Assembly (NCBI GenBank): GCA_900757495.1
Contig: CAAENX010000004.1
Coordinates: 1 to 35,735 of the forward strand
Source: an uncultured Collinsella sp.
Lineage (GTDB): Bacteria; Actinomycetota; Coriobacteriia; Coriobacteriales; Coriobacteriaceae
Direction: 5' to 3'
Length of the DNA stretch: 35,735 nt
The notes below the pieces were generated by a model, which saw nothing but the letters and a program-made list of their open reading frames with translations, had not been told where the DNA came from and made no database searches. Both the position numbers and the translations under genes were made by a program. Positions 1 through 7,417 of this stretch are shown in pieces. Each line of letters begins with the position of its first letter. Position 1 is the stretch's first letter.

Positions 1-460
1 CTCGCAGGTGTTCCGCGGGCGCGACGCCGCCACCGTGACCGCCATGTACCACGTGGCGTGCGACATGCTGGAGGGGTGCTGCCCGAGGGCGGCGGCGATA
101 CTCGAGGAGGCCGAGCCCGACGCCCTGGCATACCTCGACTTCCCGCCGGCGCACTGGAAGCGCCTGCGCACCAACAACGTGCAGGAGAGGACCAACCGGG
201 AGATAAAGCGCAGGTCGCGCGTCGTGCAGGTGTTCCCGTCCACGGGCTCGCTGGTGCGGCTCGCGGGCGCGGTCATGTGCGAGCAGGACGAGACATGGCA
301 GGAGTCCAGGTACTTCTCGGAGGAGAGGATGAACGAGCTCTACGACGAGGGCCGCACGCGCGGGATCGTCGGCCCCGTCGACTGGGCGCGGCTGGAGGCT
401 GAGGCCGGGAAGATGCTCGAGTCCGGCCTCGAGCTTGCGGACAGGGTCGAGGCGGCATAG
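1..460 (+). CDS. IS256-family (mutator type) transposase, 3' part only
   Basis: This is the C-terminal part of a DDE transposase; the reading frame is open from base 2, so the gene begins left of the window and the GTG at base 8 is only an internal codon. The stretch NNVQERTNREIKRR is the hallmark of the family: the Glu in NVQE is the expected third acidic catalytic residue, followed by the basic N-x-x-I-K-R-R segment. The downstream part SLVRLAGAVMCEQDETWQ and the RYFS motif also fit the family C-terminus. The product would cut and rejoin DNA at the element ends. A likely terminal repeat lies about 65 bp after the stop. Whether the copy is full length cannot be seen from here. Confidence 0.9.
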   Translation, partial: SQVFRGRDAATVTAMYHVACDMLEGCCPRAAAILEEAEPDALAYLDFPPAHWKRLRTNNVQERTNREIKRRSRVVQVFPSTGSLVRLAGAVMCEQDETWQESRYFSEERMNELYDEGRTRGIVGPVDWARLEAEAGKMLESGLELADRVEAA

Positions 461-472
461 GATATAAACCGT

Positions 473-494
473 GTTCCAGGTTCCAGGTTCCAGG
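473..494. repeat. Three tandem copies of GTTCCAG
   Basis: Three direct 7-bp copies of GTTCCAG lie 12 bp after the transposase stop and before the putative IS end. They could be slippage products or transposase sub-terminal sites; the sequence alone does not say which. Confidence 0.6.
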
Positions 495-525
495 ACGCCG
501 GGCCGCCTCGCTTCGGATCGGGCGC

Positions 526-549
526 TACACCAACTTTCTCGACACTACC
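526..549 (-). mobile_element. Probable right terminal repeat of the IS256-type element
   Basis: Read on the minus strand, this begins GGTAGTGTCGAGAAAG and continues TTGGTGTA. That resembles the ends of IS256/mutator elements, which commonly carry a GTGT...AAA.TTGGTGTA pattern. It sits 65 bp downstream of the transposase stop, where the right end is expected. The left end lies outside the window, so the repeat cannot be matched to its partner here. Confidence 0.5.
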
Positions 550-906
550 GCGCCGGCGAAGCCCAGGCCACCGCCAACGCCGCGAAAGCGCCGTAAGCCG
601 GTGTCAGCGGTGGTCTGGCGGACATACAGTCCGGCTTGAACGAGGCGGGCTCCGGCAAAGCCAGGCGAGCCCGAGGGCAGTAACTCGCGGCCCACCTAGT
701 CGAATAAGAAGCGGAGTTCCGGCACGGTTCTAGCCACCAATTTGTTTTTTGTAAATAGCCTTCTACCGCTCCGGTTCCAAACCGCCTCGTAAATGAAGCG
801 ACTTTACGCCGCATCTTTCCCGCCTTGATGTTAGCCTTGCCATTCTTGGCAAACTACAAGAACCTTCGTTCATCACGAGTGTTGAGGGCATTTCTTCGAA
901 TCTATA
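550..906. other. No recognisable gene between two mobile-element remnants
   Basis: About 350 bp with no convincing coding frame. The longest open frame (minus strand, 545-814) has a low-complexity composition rich in Ala, Pro and Arg, no ribosome binding site and no family resemblance. It may be decayed DNA next to the insertion element. Confidence 0.5.
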
Positions 907-1041
907 TCATAGGTGAGAACCGTCCCCAAGGTCGGACCTTATTTGGTTGCAGATGGCTTTGCGCCTATACTTCGACGTGAACACAACGTGGTACTTGCGC
1001 ATCCACTTCGTGTGCGACAGGCTGTAGGCCTTCTGGGCCAT
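907..1041 (-). pseudogene. Truncated IS200/IS605-family TnpA (N-terminal 44 codons)
   Basis: A 44-codon frame starts at ATG 1041 and reads MAQKAYSLSHTKWMRKYHVV, then FTSKYRRKAICNQIRSDLGD. This is the conserved N-terminus of the Y1 single-strand transposase TnpA of IS200/IS605 elements. It stops after about 37 family residues. The HUH motif and catalytic tyrosine of an intact enzyme of about 150 residues are absent, so it cannot be active. Confidence 0.85.
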
Positions 1042-1129
1042 ACGCCACTACCGCCCTCTCGACTCGGATTCCTTGCGGCCTGAACAATCGCAAGTGTCCG
1101 GCGAGGGGGCGGCTTTGTAAAGCTGTTTG

Positions 1130-1150
1130 GCCCCACCCGCATAGCGGGTG
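1130..1150. repeat. Hairpin upstream of the TnpA fossil, possible IS200-type left-end stem
   Basis: The core ACCCGCATAGCGGGT is a 6-bp perfect stem with a 3-base loop, about 90 bp upstream of the TnpA start. IS200/IS605 elements carry a short sub-terminal hairpin at this position that TnpA binds, so this is a plausible left-end remnant. Assignment to the element rests on position only. Confidence 0.4.
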
Positions 1151-1202
1151 GTTTCTAATGCGGCGCGCTGCGCGCCCCGCACAGGCTAAAGCCTTTAATA
1201 AG

Positions 1203-1232
1203 GTGCGGAGTGGGGCATGTCCCACTCCGCAC
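1203..1232 (-). terminator. Strong palindrome, probable terminator of the methylase gene
   Basis: The arms GTGCGGAGTGGG and CCCACTCCGCAC are a perfect 12-bp inverted repeat around a 6-base loop, 28 bp downstream of the minus-strand methylase stop. On the minus strand it is followed by CTTATTAAAGG rather than a clean T run. It is therefore a likely but not textbook intrinsic terminator. It could instead belong to the adjacent mobile-element end. Confidence 0.5.
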
Positions 1233-1259
1233 TTACAGCGCTCAATCGAACGAATCGCG

Positions 1260-3350
1260 TTAAAGGCCCAGGATATCCTCAAAGCTCTTTCTTAGCATTG
1301 ACACCTTCTCGGCGATGGATACATCGCTATCCGGAATTGCCTCTGTTGGGGTCCTTACCGTTAACTGCTTCAGACGCCCCTTGATAGACATTCGTCCATA
1401 GAAGAACCGCCATCTTTGAGAGTTAATTTGTGATGCAAACCAAATCAACTCATTCAGGGTCATCCTGTATTTCGGCGTTAGTACCCTGACGGCAGATCCG
1501 CCATTTCCTCGTGCCATAAACGGCCATGGCTGAACTCTTGCACATCCGAAGCAAGTAACAGTAATTCCGCCATCGTAATAAATCTCGTCATCCACTCCTT
1601 GGACAAGTCTAACTATGCTGTTGTTGGGATCTCCGCTCGAGATATAAGGACATGCACCATCTTGATAGTTCTTCTCACCCTGCGATTTTCCGCTTTCGAC
1701 ATAAAACAGTTCTTCAATCGGCAAGCTGACGTCGTATGGCAACGAAGGCAAGTCGCTCCATTTGTAAGGAAAGCCATCAATTACTTCCGATGATAAATCG
1801 GAATATTCGATACAAGTTGAGAGCATTTCGCGTTCAACATGGCGTTGAATGACCGACAACTCAACAGTAAGGAATGAAGGCTGCGAAAGATATTGCTCGG
1901 GAGAGAATTCCGCACCTTCTTGAAGTATCAAACTTCCGTCTATAACGGTAGCGAGATCGCTCGTAAAATCCTTTCCTTGCATGAACGCATTGAAGCAATC
2001 TAGGACTTCTGGTAATTGATTTCCCGAGCATTCGACCCTTTTACCCTTTAGCTTTTCGTAACCGTCATTCCAAATCTTGGCCATAAACACACGGTCCTCT
2101 TTTCGATGCGGGCAATGTGCCTTAAGAACCATGATTGTGGTATCGACGGCGGTTGGGTAAAAGAGATCGCCCGGAAGGCTAATCATCCCCAGAAGGACAT
2201 TGCTTTTCAGGAGCTCTGTTCTCCATGAAGAGTTGTCTCTATCCGCGAAAATACCGGACTTTACAACTACGGCAAGAAGACCCTTCGGTTCAAGCGCGTC
2301 GATTCCAGCTGAGATAAAATCCCTTTCGGGTTCATCCTCTTGAGAAAAAGGAGGATTGAGCATTACCTTGTTGAATCTTCCTCGAACTAGCGTACGGCTA
2401 CTGTCTTCAAAGCAGCTACTGTTCTCAATATGGCTCTTCCCGTCTCCTCGGAAGAACATGTTGAGCGCCGCCAGGGACCATACCGTTGGATTTGTGTCAA
2501 ACCCGTATAGTGACTCCCTGATTATGTCGATGGGAACATTGCTCTCCTCTCTCGTTCGCATCATTCTGTCGAACGCTGCGACAAGAAATCCCCCGCTACC
2601 ACAGGCGAGATCGAGGGCCTTTTCACCAGCTTGGACATCAATCAGTTCTGCGCAGTACTTCGTAATGTGACGTGGGGTAAAAACAATTCCAAGTGCGTTG
2701 TTGTCGTAGCCATACCGAATGAACGCTTCATATAGCATCCCAAGAAAGTCAGTGTCTGTTTGAAGTACTGAACGAATGTTTAACGTATTCAACAACGCGA
2801 CTAAATGAGCAATTTTCGGGGCAAGCATCTTGTAGTCGGCCTGAGTCAACGTCAACGCTGTAATCAGTTGACCCTTTTTTTCTTCTGAGAAATGATCTGT
2901 TGTCGTGATAGCCGCAGAAACGAGAGCATTAATGGAATCGAGTTCTTTTCCTTCGGAAAGGTCAATATCGCCCCAATAGAGCGCAGTAATCAGCGAGCCT
3001 AATACTTTTGGCCTTAGTTGGGGTTCGATTTTCGCAGAGCGAAGAACGGCGGATATCGAAATCGCCGCAGAAATGAAATCTTCGCTTTTCGGAATAGATA
3101 GTTTCGTTGCTCCATTTGTTGTCAGTAGTGCGTTTTCGCATTCGGAGTAAGAAGGGAAACTAGTAATCGGATACCCATTTGCCTCTAGCGAAACCCACTT
3201 GTTTTCGCCTGGATGAACGCTTCCAAGGAGATATTCCGTTCGGAATATATAGCCGTGGTCCTCTTCACCGGCTGAGCCGACAATGATGCTTATCTGGTAC
3301 GGATTGTGGCTAGAATTAATCTGTTCGGCATAATCCCTTGCTTGGGACAT
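1260..3350 (-). CDS. N6-adenine DNA methyltransferase with specificity-like C-terminus (single-chain restriction-modification protein)
   Basis: From the first available ATG the product has 696 residues. The SAM-binding motif LDLACGSGG is at about 247-254 and the catalytic adenine-methylase motif NPPF at 332-335, as in HsdM proteins. Residues of about 540-660 resemble a target-recognition domain of type I S subunits (PYISSGDPNNSIV, then a second half ending GRLKQLTV). The residues just after the ATG (QARDYAEQ...YQISIIVG) belong to a nuclease-like N-terminal domain whose first half is encoded upstream without a start codon. Translation from here would give a methylase lacking the nuclease motif. 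There is no good ribosome binding site at this ATG. Base composition is AT-richer than the rest of the window, a sign of transfer. Whether a functional protein is made is uncertain. Confidence 0.8.
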   Translation of the reverse strand: MSQARDYAEQINSSHNPYQISIIVGSAGEEDHGYIFRTEYLLGSVHPGENKWVSLEANGYPITSFPSYSECENALLTTNGATKLSIPKSEDFISAAISISAVLRSAKIEPQLRPKVLGSLITALYWGDIDLSEGKELDSINALVSAAITTTDHFSEEKKGQLITALTLTQADYKMLAPKIAHLVALLNTLNIRSVLQTDTDFLGMLYEAFIRYGYDNNALGIVFTPRHITKYCAELIDVQAGEKALDLACGSGGFLVAAFDRMMRTREESNVPIDIIRESLYGFDTNPTVWSLAALNMFFRGDGKSHIENSSCFEDSSRTLVRGRFNKVMLNPPFSQEDEPERDFISAGIDALEPKGLLAVVVKSGIFADRDNSSWRTELLKSNVLLGMISLPGDLFYPTAVDTTIMVLKAHCPHRKEDRVFMAKIWNDGYEKLKGKRVECSGNQLPEVLDCFNAFMQGKDFTSDLATVIDGSLILQEGAEFSPEQYLSQPSFLTVELSVIQRHVEREMLSTCIEYSDLSSEVIDGFPYKWSDLPSLPYDVSLPIEELFYVESGKSQGEKNYQDGACPYISSGDPNNSIVRLVQGVDDEIYYDGGITVTCFGCARVQPWPFMARGNGGSAVRVLTPKYRMTLNELIWFASQINSQRWRFFYGRMSIKGRLKQLTVRTPTEAIPDSDVSIAEKVSMLRKSFEDILGL

Positions 3351-3578
3351 CGCTTCATCAATTTTGTTGTATTCATTTTTACATTCGACAACTACTAACG
3401 GGGTGCCTTTTGCGCATACCAGAAAATCAGGCTTCGCCCCATTCAGCCCAATATCGGGAAAAGTATCCTCTATCTCTTGTTCTTCAAGGAAATTGCCTCC
3501 TTTTGCAATGTGAGAAACATTCCATCCGCGCTGTTTTGCAACAGTCCGAAGCAGATAGCGATTTCTCGCCTCTGTTCG
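3351..3578 (-). pseudogene. In-frame 5' extension of the methylase gene carrying a PD-(D/E)XK-like nuclease motif, no start codon
   Basis: The frame stays open for 76 codons above the methylase ATG, back to a TAA at 3579-3581. It reads TEARNRYLLRTVAKQRGWNV, then a glycine-rich turn, then GLNGAKPDFLVCAKGTPLVV followed by VECKNE. The P-D-F...V-E-C-K pattern matches the nuclease domain found at the N-terminus of type I R subunits and single-chain type II enzymes. No ATG, GTG or TTG occurs in frame in the extension. The natural start was therefore lost by a deletion, frameshift or substitution near 3579, or a rare start such as CTG is used. This removes the restriction activity unless another start operates. 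Confidence 0.7.
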
Positions 3579-3598
3579 TTAACCAATAACTGCAATCC

Positions 3599-3922
3599 TT
3601 AACTTGGGAGACTCAATTTATCGAAGAAGATGCCATTTCTTTTTTTCGCGTCGTTAACAATCTTGCTGAAAGACAGAACTTCTATGTACGCGCTGAGTTT
3701 GTCGCTGAACATCTCGGCGATGTTGTCGTTTTCGTCATTCAATACGGTCTCATGGTTTAAAGTGACAACCATCTCAGGAGAGGGCTCGATTTCTACTGCC
3801 AAGCGGTCTTCAATAGCCTGGAAGGAATTAACTATAGCCTCGTAGAAGGGCAGGGGTGCATTTCGCTTTACGAGAGAAAAGTTCTTGATTCTTCCCGCTA
3901 AATCAATTGTATATTCTTGCAT
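3599..3922 (-). pseudogene. N-terminal fragment of a GHKL (Hsp90/MutL-like) ATPase
   Basis: The fragment reads MQEYTIDLAGRIKNFSLVKR, then PLPFYEAIVNSFQAIEDR. The E-A-I-V-N-S...A segment is the N-box of GHKL ATPases, where Asn and Glu bind Mg-ATP. The frame could begin at ATG 3934, but GGAGG lies inside that first stretch, ideally placed for the ATG at 3922, which I prefer. Family members are several hundred residues long. Here the frame ends after about 107 residues, before the G1 and G2 ATP-lid motifs, so the protein cannot be a working ATPase. It ends 20 bp before the broken start of the methylase gene, suggesting one deletion event damaged both. Confidence 0.7.
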
Positions 3923-3934
3923 TCCATCCTCCAT

Positions 3935-4159
3935 CCAATGAACTTTGGATTATAAGTCCCCATCGCTATCATTTCGTTCCTCATCTAGTACATGTCACTA
4001 GATACTCGGCGGAAGTTGACAAAATCAAGCAGCCGGACGCCGTTCTTGTGATTGCAAATCGGAAATCGCGTCAGGCCCACAAGTTATAGTTAAGTAGTAA
4101 ATCTCACTCCGAGATGCCCCGAAGTCTCAATCGACTCGCCGCCTCTTCGGCACCCGTAT
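3935..4159. other. Gap without a recognisable gene
   Basis: About 225 bp of moderately AT-rich sequence between two gene fragments. A 60-codon plus-strand frame (3907-4089) has no family resemblance or ribosome binding site. The upstream signals for the GHKL fragment would lie here, but I see no convincing promoter pair. Confidence 0.4.
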
Positions 4160-4513
4160 TTAATTTCCATGGCAGATGAACAGAATTCGAGGCGCGGAAG
4201 ATCTCTTTTCTAGGCGCGGCCGCATGGCCTGCAATCGCGCTATAATGCAGCGTTCTTCAATAAAGCCGGCCGTATAGAGCGGAAGATGACGCAGCTCGCG
4301 GCCATCGCCCGTCGTGAAGCGTGCAAAATCGTTCTCGAACAGAATACAAGCATAGGGGGCATGTGTCTTGTCCAGAAACGAGTTGAGCGTCTTCGCCCGG
4401 ACGTTTCGTGCCGATTTAGCTTCGACGTTCACGATTTCCATCTGGTCGGTCTGAATCAGATAATCAAGCTCGTCCGTTGTTTCCACGAGGACGGAGGCGT
4501 CCTCGGCCGTTCA
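4160..4513 (-). pseudogene. C-terminal remnant of an AAA/DUF4143 ATPase
   Basis: The readable part TTDELDYLIQTDQMEIVNVE, then AKSARNVRAKTLNSFLDK, corresponds to the end of DUF4143 proteins. There a D...E-x-K pattern of a PD-(D/E)XK-like fold precedes a Lys-rich helix and a final PLY motif (here HLPLYTAGF). The frame is open back to a TGA at about 4514. The AAA ATPase part (Walker A and B) is absent, so this is a broken third member of the family that appears intact at 17.76 and 22.73 kb. A GTG at 4486 could start translation, but no function is expected. Confidence 0.7.
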
Positions 4514-4693
4514 CTGCTCGATAACTGAATCTGTTGACCTACGTGTGGGCACGCCCTTCTCCCTGTATTCGGTATGCACTGCTTGGCCTGATTTCGTGTA
4601 TCAAGATAACATCCGATTGTCACGCCACTTCTAGAATAAAACTAGATTGGCTTTAATCAGAATATATTATCGTATATCTGAAAGAGGTATTCA

Positions 4694-4957
4694 GTGCTTG
4701 AACGGATCGGATCATCGGACGCTATTCGCTATATGGTGCAAGATTGCGGCATGACGCTGCAGGATGCATCCGTTAAAACCGGCAAGCAGAAGGGCAGTCT
4801 GTCGACGCGCCTGCACAACAATACGCGATTCACCATCGATGAATTCGTCAAGATCTGCGATGCGTGCGGCTGGCAGCTCGTGCTTAAACGTGGAAGCAGG
4901 CAGTTCGACCTGCGCGGGATTGATGAGAATAAGCCGCGCGGCGATGCGAAGAAGTAG
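4694..4957 (+). CDS. Small HTH DNA-binding protein (XRE-like)
   Basis: This 87-residue protein contains IRYMVQDCGMTLQDASVKTG, then KGSLSTRLHNN and FTIDEFVKICDACGWQL. The layout is that of a lambda-repressor-like helix-turn-helix: helix 2 TLQDASVKTG, recognition helix KGSLSTRLHN, then a helix ending in the CGW-x-L pattern common in small XRE proteins. The start is GTG 4694, preceded by AAAGAGGT with 5-base spacing. The C-terminus is short and charged. It probably acts as a transcriptional repressor or as an antitoxin-like regulator; no toxin partner is visible next to it, and the following gene is on the opposite strand. Confidence 0.75.
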   Translation: MLERIGSSDAIRYMVQDCGMTLQDASVKTGKQKGSLSTRLHNNTRFTIDEFVKICDACGWQLVLKRGSRQFDLRGIDENKPRGDAKK

Positions 4958-5029
4958 GGCCTGGCTATTCGCATGCCTCACCTGCGGTCCATCCATCAGG
5001 GTGCAATTGCCTATGGCCGCCGGACGGCT

Positions 5030-5800
5030 TTAGACATATACGAAATCGACTACGACCTTACCGTCGCCCATGATTTGTCTAGCCGCCGCCTGCGCCGCAC
5101 GGTTGTCGATTCTCTGCTGTTTCGTTAGGGTTCCGAGGCGAGTCATAGGATGGTACGGCATCGGGTTCGGCATGCTTTCGAGGAGTTCGGCCGTGCAGAT
5201 ATCAAGCGCCTCGGCGTATTCATCCAGAAAGTCCCATGCCTCGTCTACCGGCAGCATCGTGTCCCGTTTGGGGTTTTTCCAGTCCTTAACTGATCGGTTT
5301 GTAATACCCAATGCTGCCGCGATCTCGGACGTCGGTACTCCCAAGGCGTCCGCTTGCGCGGCAAATGCAGCCTTGAGATCGATATCGGGGGAAAAGTCCA
5401 GGTTCTGCTCGATCCATTCGCCGTCGCGGGATGCATAGACAATAGAGCACTCTATACCCTTCGCGGCGAGCTGGTCGGCGGCAAGGCGGCTCGCGAGATT
5501 GTAAAGGCCTCCCGGTTCAGTATCGGGCAGATCTTCATCTCGGTACCAACGAACGATATGCTGGCCGAACTTCTCGTAGGAATCGTTCGCGTCATTCAAG
5601 CATTGCAGTGTGAGGTCGCCGAGCTTTTCGATCTGGTCGCTTATCCAGTCGAAGGCATCCTTGACCGGCATACAGTCGAGCTCGGGGTCGAGCCATTTTC
5701 GGACGCTTGAGACGCGAATGCCGAGACCTCCTGCAAGATCTTCCGGCTTGAGCCATAGGTTATCGAGCTGGGCCTGCATCGAGCATTTGAGATCGAACAT
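5030..5800 (-). CDS. Unknown protein with two HTH-like repeats
   Basis: The 256-residue product has an internal duplication. Residues near 11-60 (AQLDNLWLKPEDLAGGLGIR, then SSVRKWL) align with residues near 147-198 (AQADALGVPTSEIAAALGIT, then NRSVKDWKNP), and each copy is followed by MPVKDAFDWI or LPVDEAWDFL. Each copy looks like a helix-turn-helix (L..A.GI...SV..W) plus a following helix. The region between copies contains WYRDEDLP and a short alpha/beta segment. I prefer the ATG at 5800, because AGGAAGGA sits 8 bases before it but almost touches the ATG at 5806. Likely a DNA-binding protein; the target is not known. Confidence 0.65.
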   Translation of the reverse strand: MFDLKCSMQAQLDNLWLKPEDLAGGLGIRVSSVRKWLDPELDCMPVKDAFDWISDQIEKLGDLTLQCLNDANDSYEKFGQHIVRWYRDEDLPDTEPGGLYNLASRLAADQLAAKGIECSIVYASRDGEWIEQNLDFSPDIDLKAAFAAQADALGVPTSEIAAALGITNRSVKDWKNPKRDTMLPVDEAWDFLDEYAEALDICTAELLESMPNPMPYHPMTRLGTLTKQQRIDNRAAQAAARQIMGDGKVVVDFVYV

Positions 5801-5984
5801 GGTCATTCCTTCCTGTAATCGTGCAATGCGTTCAAGAGTAATCCGTTGTCGGGCGCGAGGCGCTCCGTCATTGGGTCAGAGACTATACAGGGCTTGATAT
5901 GGCTAGTGACCAACAGCGCCTTGTTCGATAGTCCCGTCAAGCAACATCTTGAATCGTAATTGATGAGTCTTTCGCCCTTATGGG

Positions 5985-6422
5985 CTATGGTTGAAGCGTC
6001 TTTATGTGATTCAACGCACACAATAGCACGGTCCTATTTCGCTCAAAGCAATACCGGAACCACGCATATATTCCCAAGGCAACCAGGAATAGCACCATGA
6101 AAATCTCGGCTAAAGTTGGATTACTGGCTATCAGCGCAGACAAATATCCTCCAGCCATAAGAGAGGCAATGATGCCAATCAGGCTGAGGGCCCAGCTCGT
6201 ATAATGCGTCTCAGCAACCGCCCGTTCGATTATTTTGCATTTCTTTTCCAGGCTAATGTCCCCATCAGCTCCAGCGAGAGAGAAGTCCATTCCTGAAATT
6301 AAATCGAGTAATTCAGCCTCGCTGTATCCGCTTTTCTTGAATCTTTTAATGAAGAAACCTCCTGGTCCAGGACCGTAGATAGGACGGTTTACACGAAACA
6401 GTTCCTTATAGGCGATTTCCAT
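5985..6422 (-). CDS. Unknown membrane protein with two transmembrane helices
   Basis: The 145-residue product has a soluble N-terminal part (about 1-75) and two hydrophobic segments. The first is near 78-100 (WALSLIGIIASLMAGGYLSA) and the second near 106-124 (LAEIFMVLFLVALGIYAWF), with a short loop and a basic C-terminal tail. The start ATG 6422 has a good AAGGAG six bases upstream. I do not recognise a family. It stands alone on the minus strand between the HTH-repeat gene and an unknown 277-residue protein, so context gives no function. Confidence 0.6.
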   Translation of the reverse strand: MEIAYKELFRVNRPIYGPGPGGFFIKRFKKSGYSEAELLDLISGMDFSLAGADGDISLEKKCKIIERAVAETHYTSWALSLIGIIASLMAGGYLSALIASNPTLAEIFMVLFLVALGIYAWFRYCFERNRTVLLCALNHIKTLQP

Positions 6423-6509
6423 TGTTAACTCCTTAAAGTACGGGTGCCCTTTACGCTATCGTTCTATCATTTCGTCCGGACAGATTTTTATCGGACTGCA
6501 AGCAACCAT

Positions 6510-7343
6510 TCACAAGGACATCCCGTTCAGCAAATCCTCGTCCGGTTGCTCACCGCGCTCCTCATATCCGCGCTCAAGCTTTTTCCCAAGCGCCGCAGCG
6601 CAACGCTTCGTTTCATCGGCAAACAGGTCATCGATAGCTCTGTCGATTCGCACGCAGGTCTGCCGATGCTCGTTTTTCCAGGGCAGGTCGAGTCCCAGGC
6701 TCTCGTCCCAATAGCCGCCAAGCTTTGCGTTGAACACTTCCTCGGGATATAGCACGTCGCCGCGGATGCCCTCAACCGTATCGTCCTCGTCCATATCGGG
6801 AGCAGCACCGCCCTGTTCAAGATACCTGCGCAGCTCCTTTTCCTCCCGGATGCAATTCAGCACGCTCGCGCATACCGCAGCCAAAAAGCGGTAGCGCTCG
6901 CATAGGTCCCACTCGCCGCCGAGCCATACGCGATAGCCCAACATGACGCTCGCGAACTCCTCGCCCAGAGGGAGCAACTCCCACGAATACACATCGACAA
7001 GCGCATCCTCCCCTAGCCTTTGCACGCCGTCGCGCGTAAAGGCGCACGGGCTCACATCGTAATAGCCAAAGCTGCGACCTGCACCACGGCGATTGATGAC
7101 GTGCTTGGGCAACAGGACAATCTTGTCGCTGGGCTCGGGGTCGATCTTGCGCAGCTTTTTGACCTTGCGGCGGACACGCTTTAGGCTGCGCTCGCTATCG
7201 CCATGGCCGCGGCCGTCCGGCTTGCCGCCATATCGCAGGGCAACCTCGCGCGCCAGGATCTTTACATCCGCAGCGCACAGCAGGTCGCTCACGATAGGCA
7301 GGTCTTCCCACTCAATACCGTCGACATCCCAAATCCTGCTCAT
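6510..7343 (-). CDS. Unknown soluble protein downstream of clpP-like gene
   Basis: The product has 277 residues from ATG 7343, which has AGAGG six bases upstream. An ATG at 7409 would add 22 residues but has no ribosome binding site and lies almost on the end of the protease gene. The N-terminal half has a very basic stretch (SLKRVRRKVKKLRKI). The C-terminal half has aromatic and acidic patches (GYRVWLGGEWDLCERYRFLA, then EEKELRRYLE). No known motif is evident. It is the last gene of the minus-strand cluster with the VirD4-like ATPase and the ClpP-family protease, which is the only functional clue. Confidence 0.6.
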   Translation of the reverse strand: MSRIWDVDGIEWEDLPIVSDLLCAADVKILAREVALRYGGKPDGRGHGDSERSLKRVRRKVKKLRKIDPEPSDKIVLLPKHVINRRGAGRSFGYYDVSPCAFTRDGVQRLGEDALVDVYSWELLPLGEEFASVMLGYRVWLGGEWDLCERYRFLAAVCASVLNCIREEKELRRYLEQGGAAPDMDEDDTVEGIRGDVLYPEEVFNAKLGGYWDESLGLDLPWKNEHRQTCVRIDRAIDDLFADETKRCAAALGKKLERGYEERGEQPDEDLLNGMSL

Positions 7344-7417
7344 GTTCAACCTCTTTCTGGCTGTGAATTTACGAACCTGTTCGCCCTGCTCAACGTACTT
7401 GTAGGGCATATGCCCCG

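Noticed and set aside
545..814. 89-codon minus-strand open frame next to the IS end
   Set aside because: No start context, no family features, low-complexity composition.
5803..6021. 72-codon minus-strand frame whose TGA overlaps the next gene's first ATG (ATGA)
   Set aside because: It also overlaps the preceding gene by 37 bases, lacks a ribosome binding site and resembles nothing; the next gene more likely starts at 5800. It remains a weak possibility.
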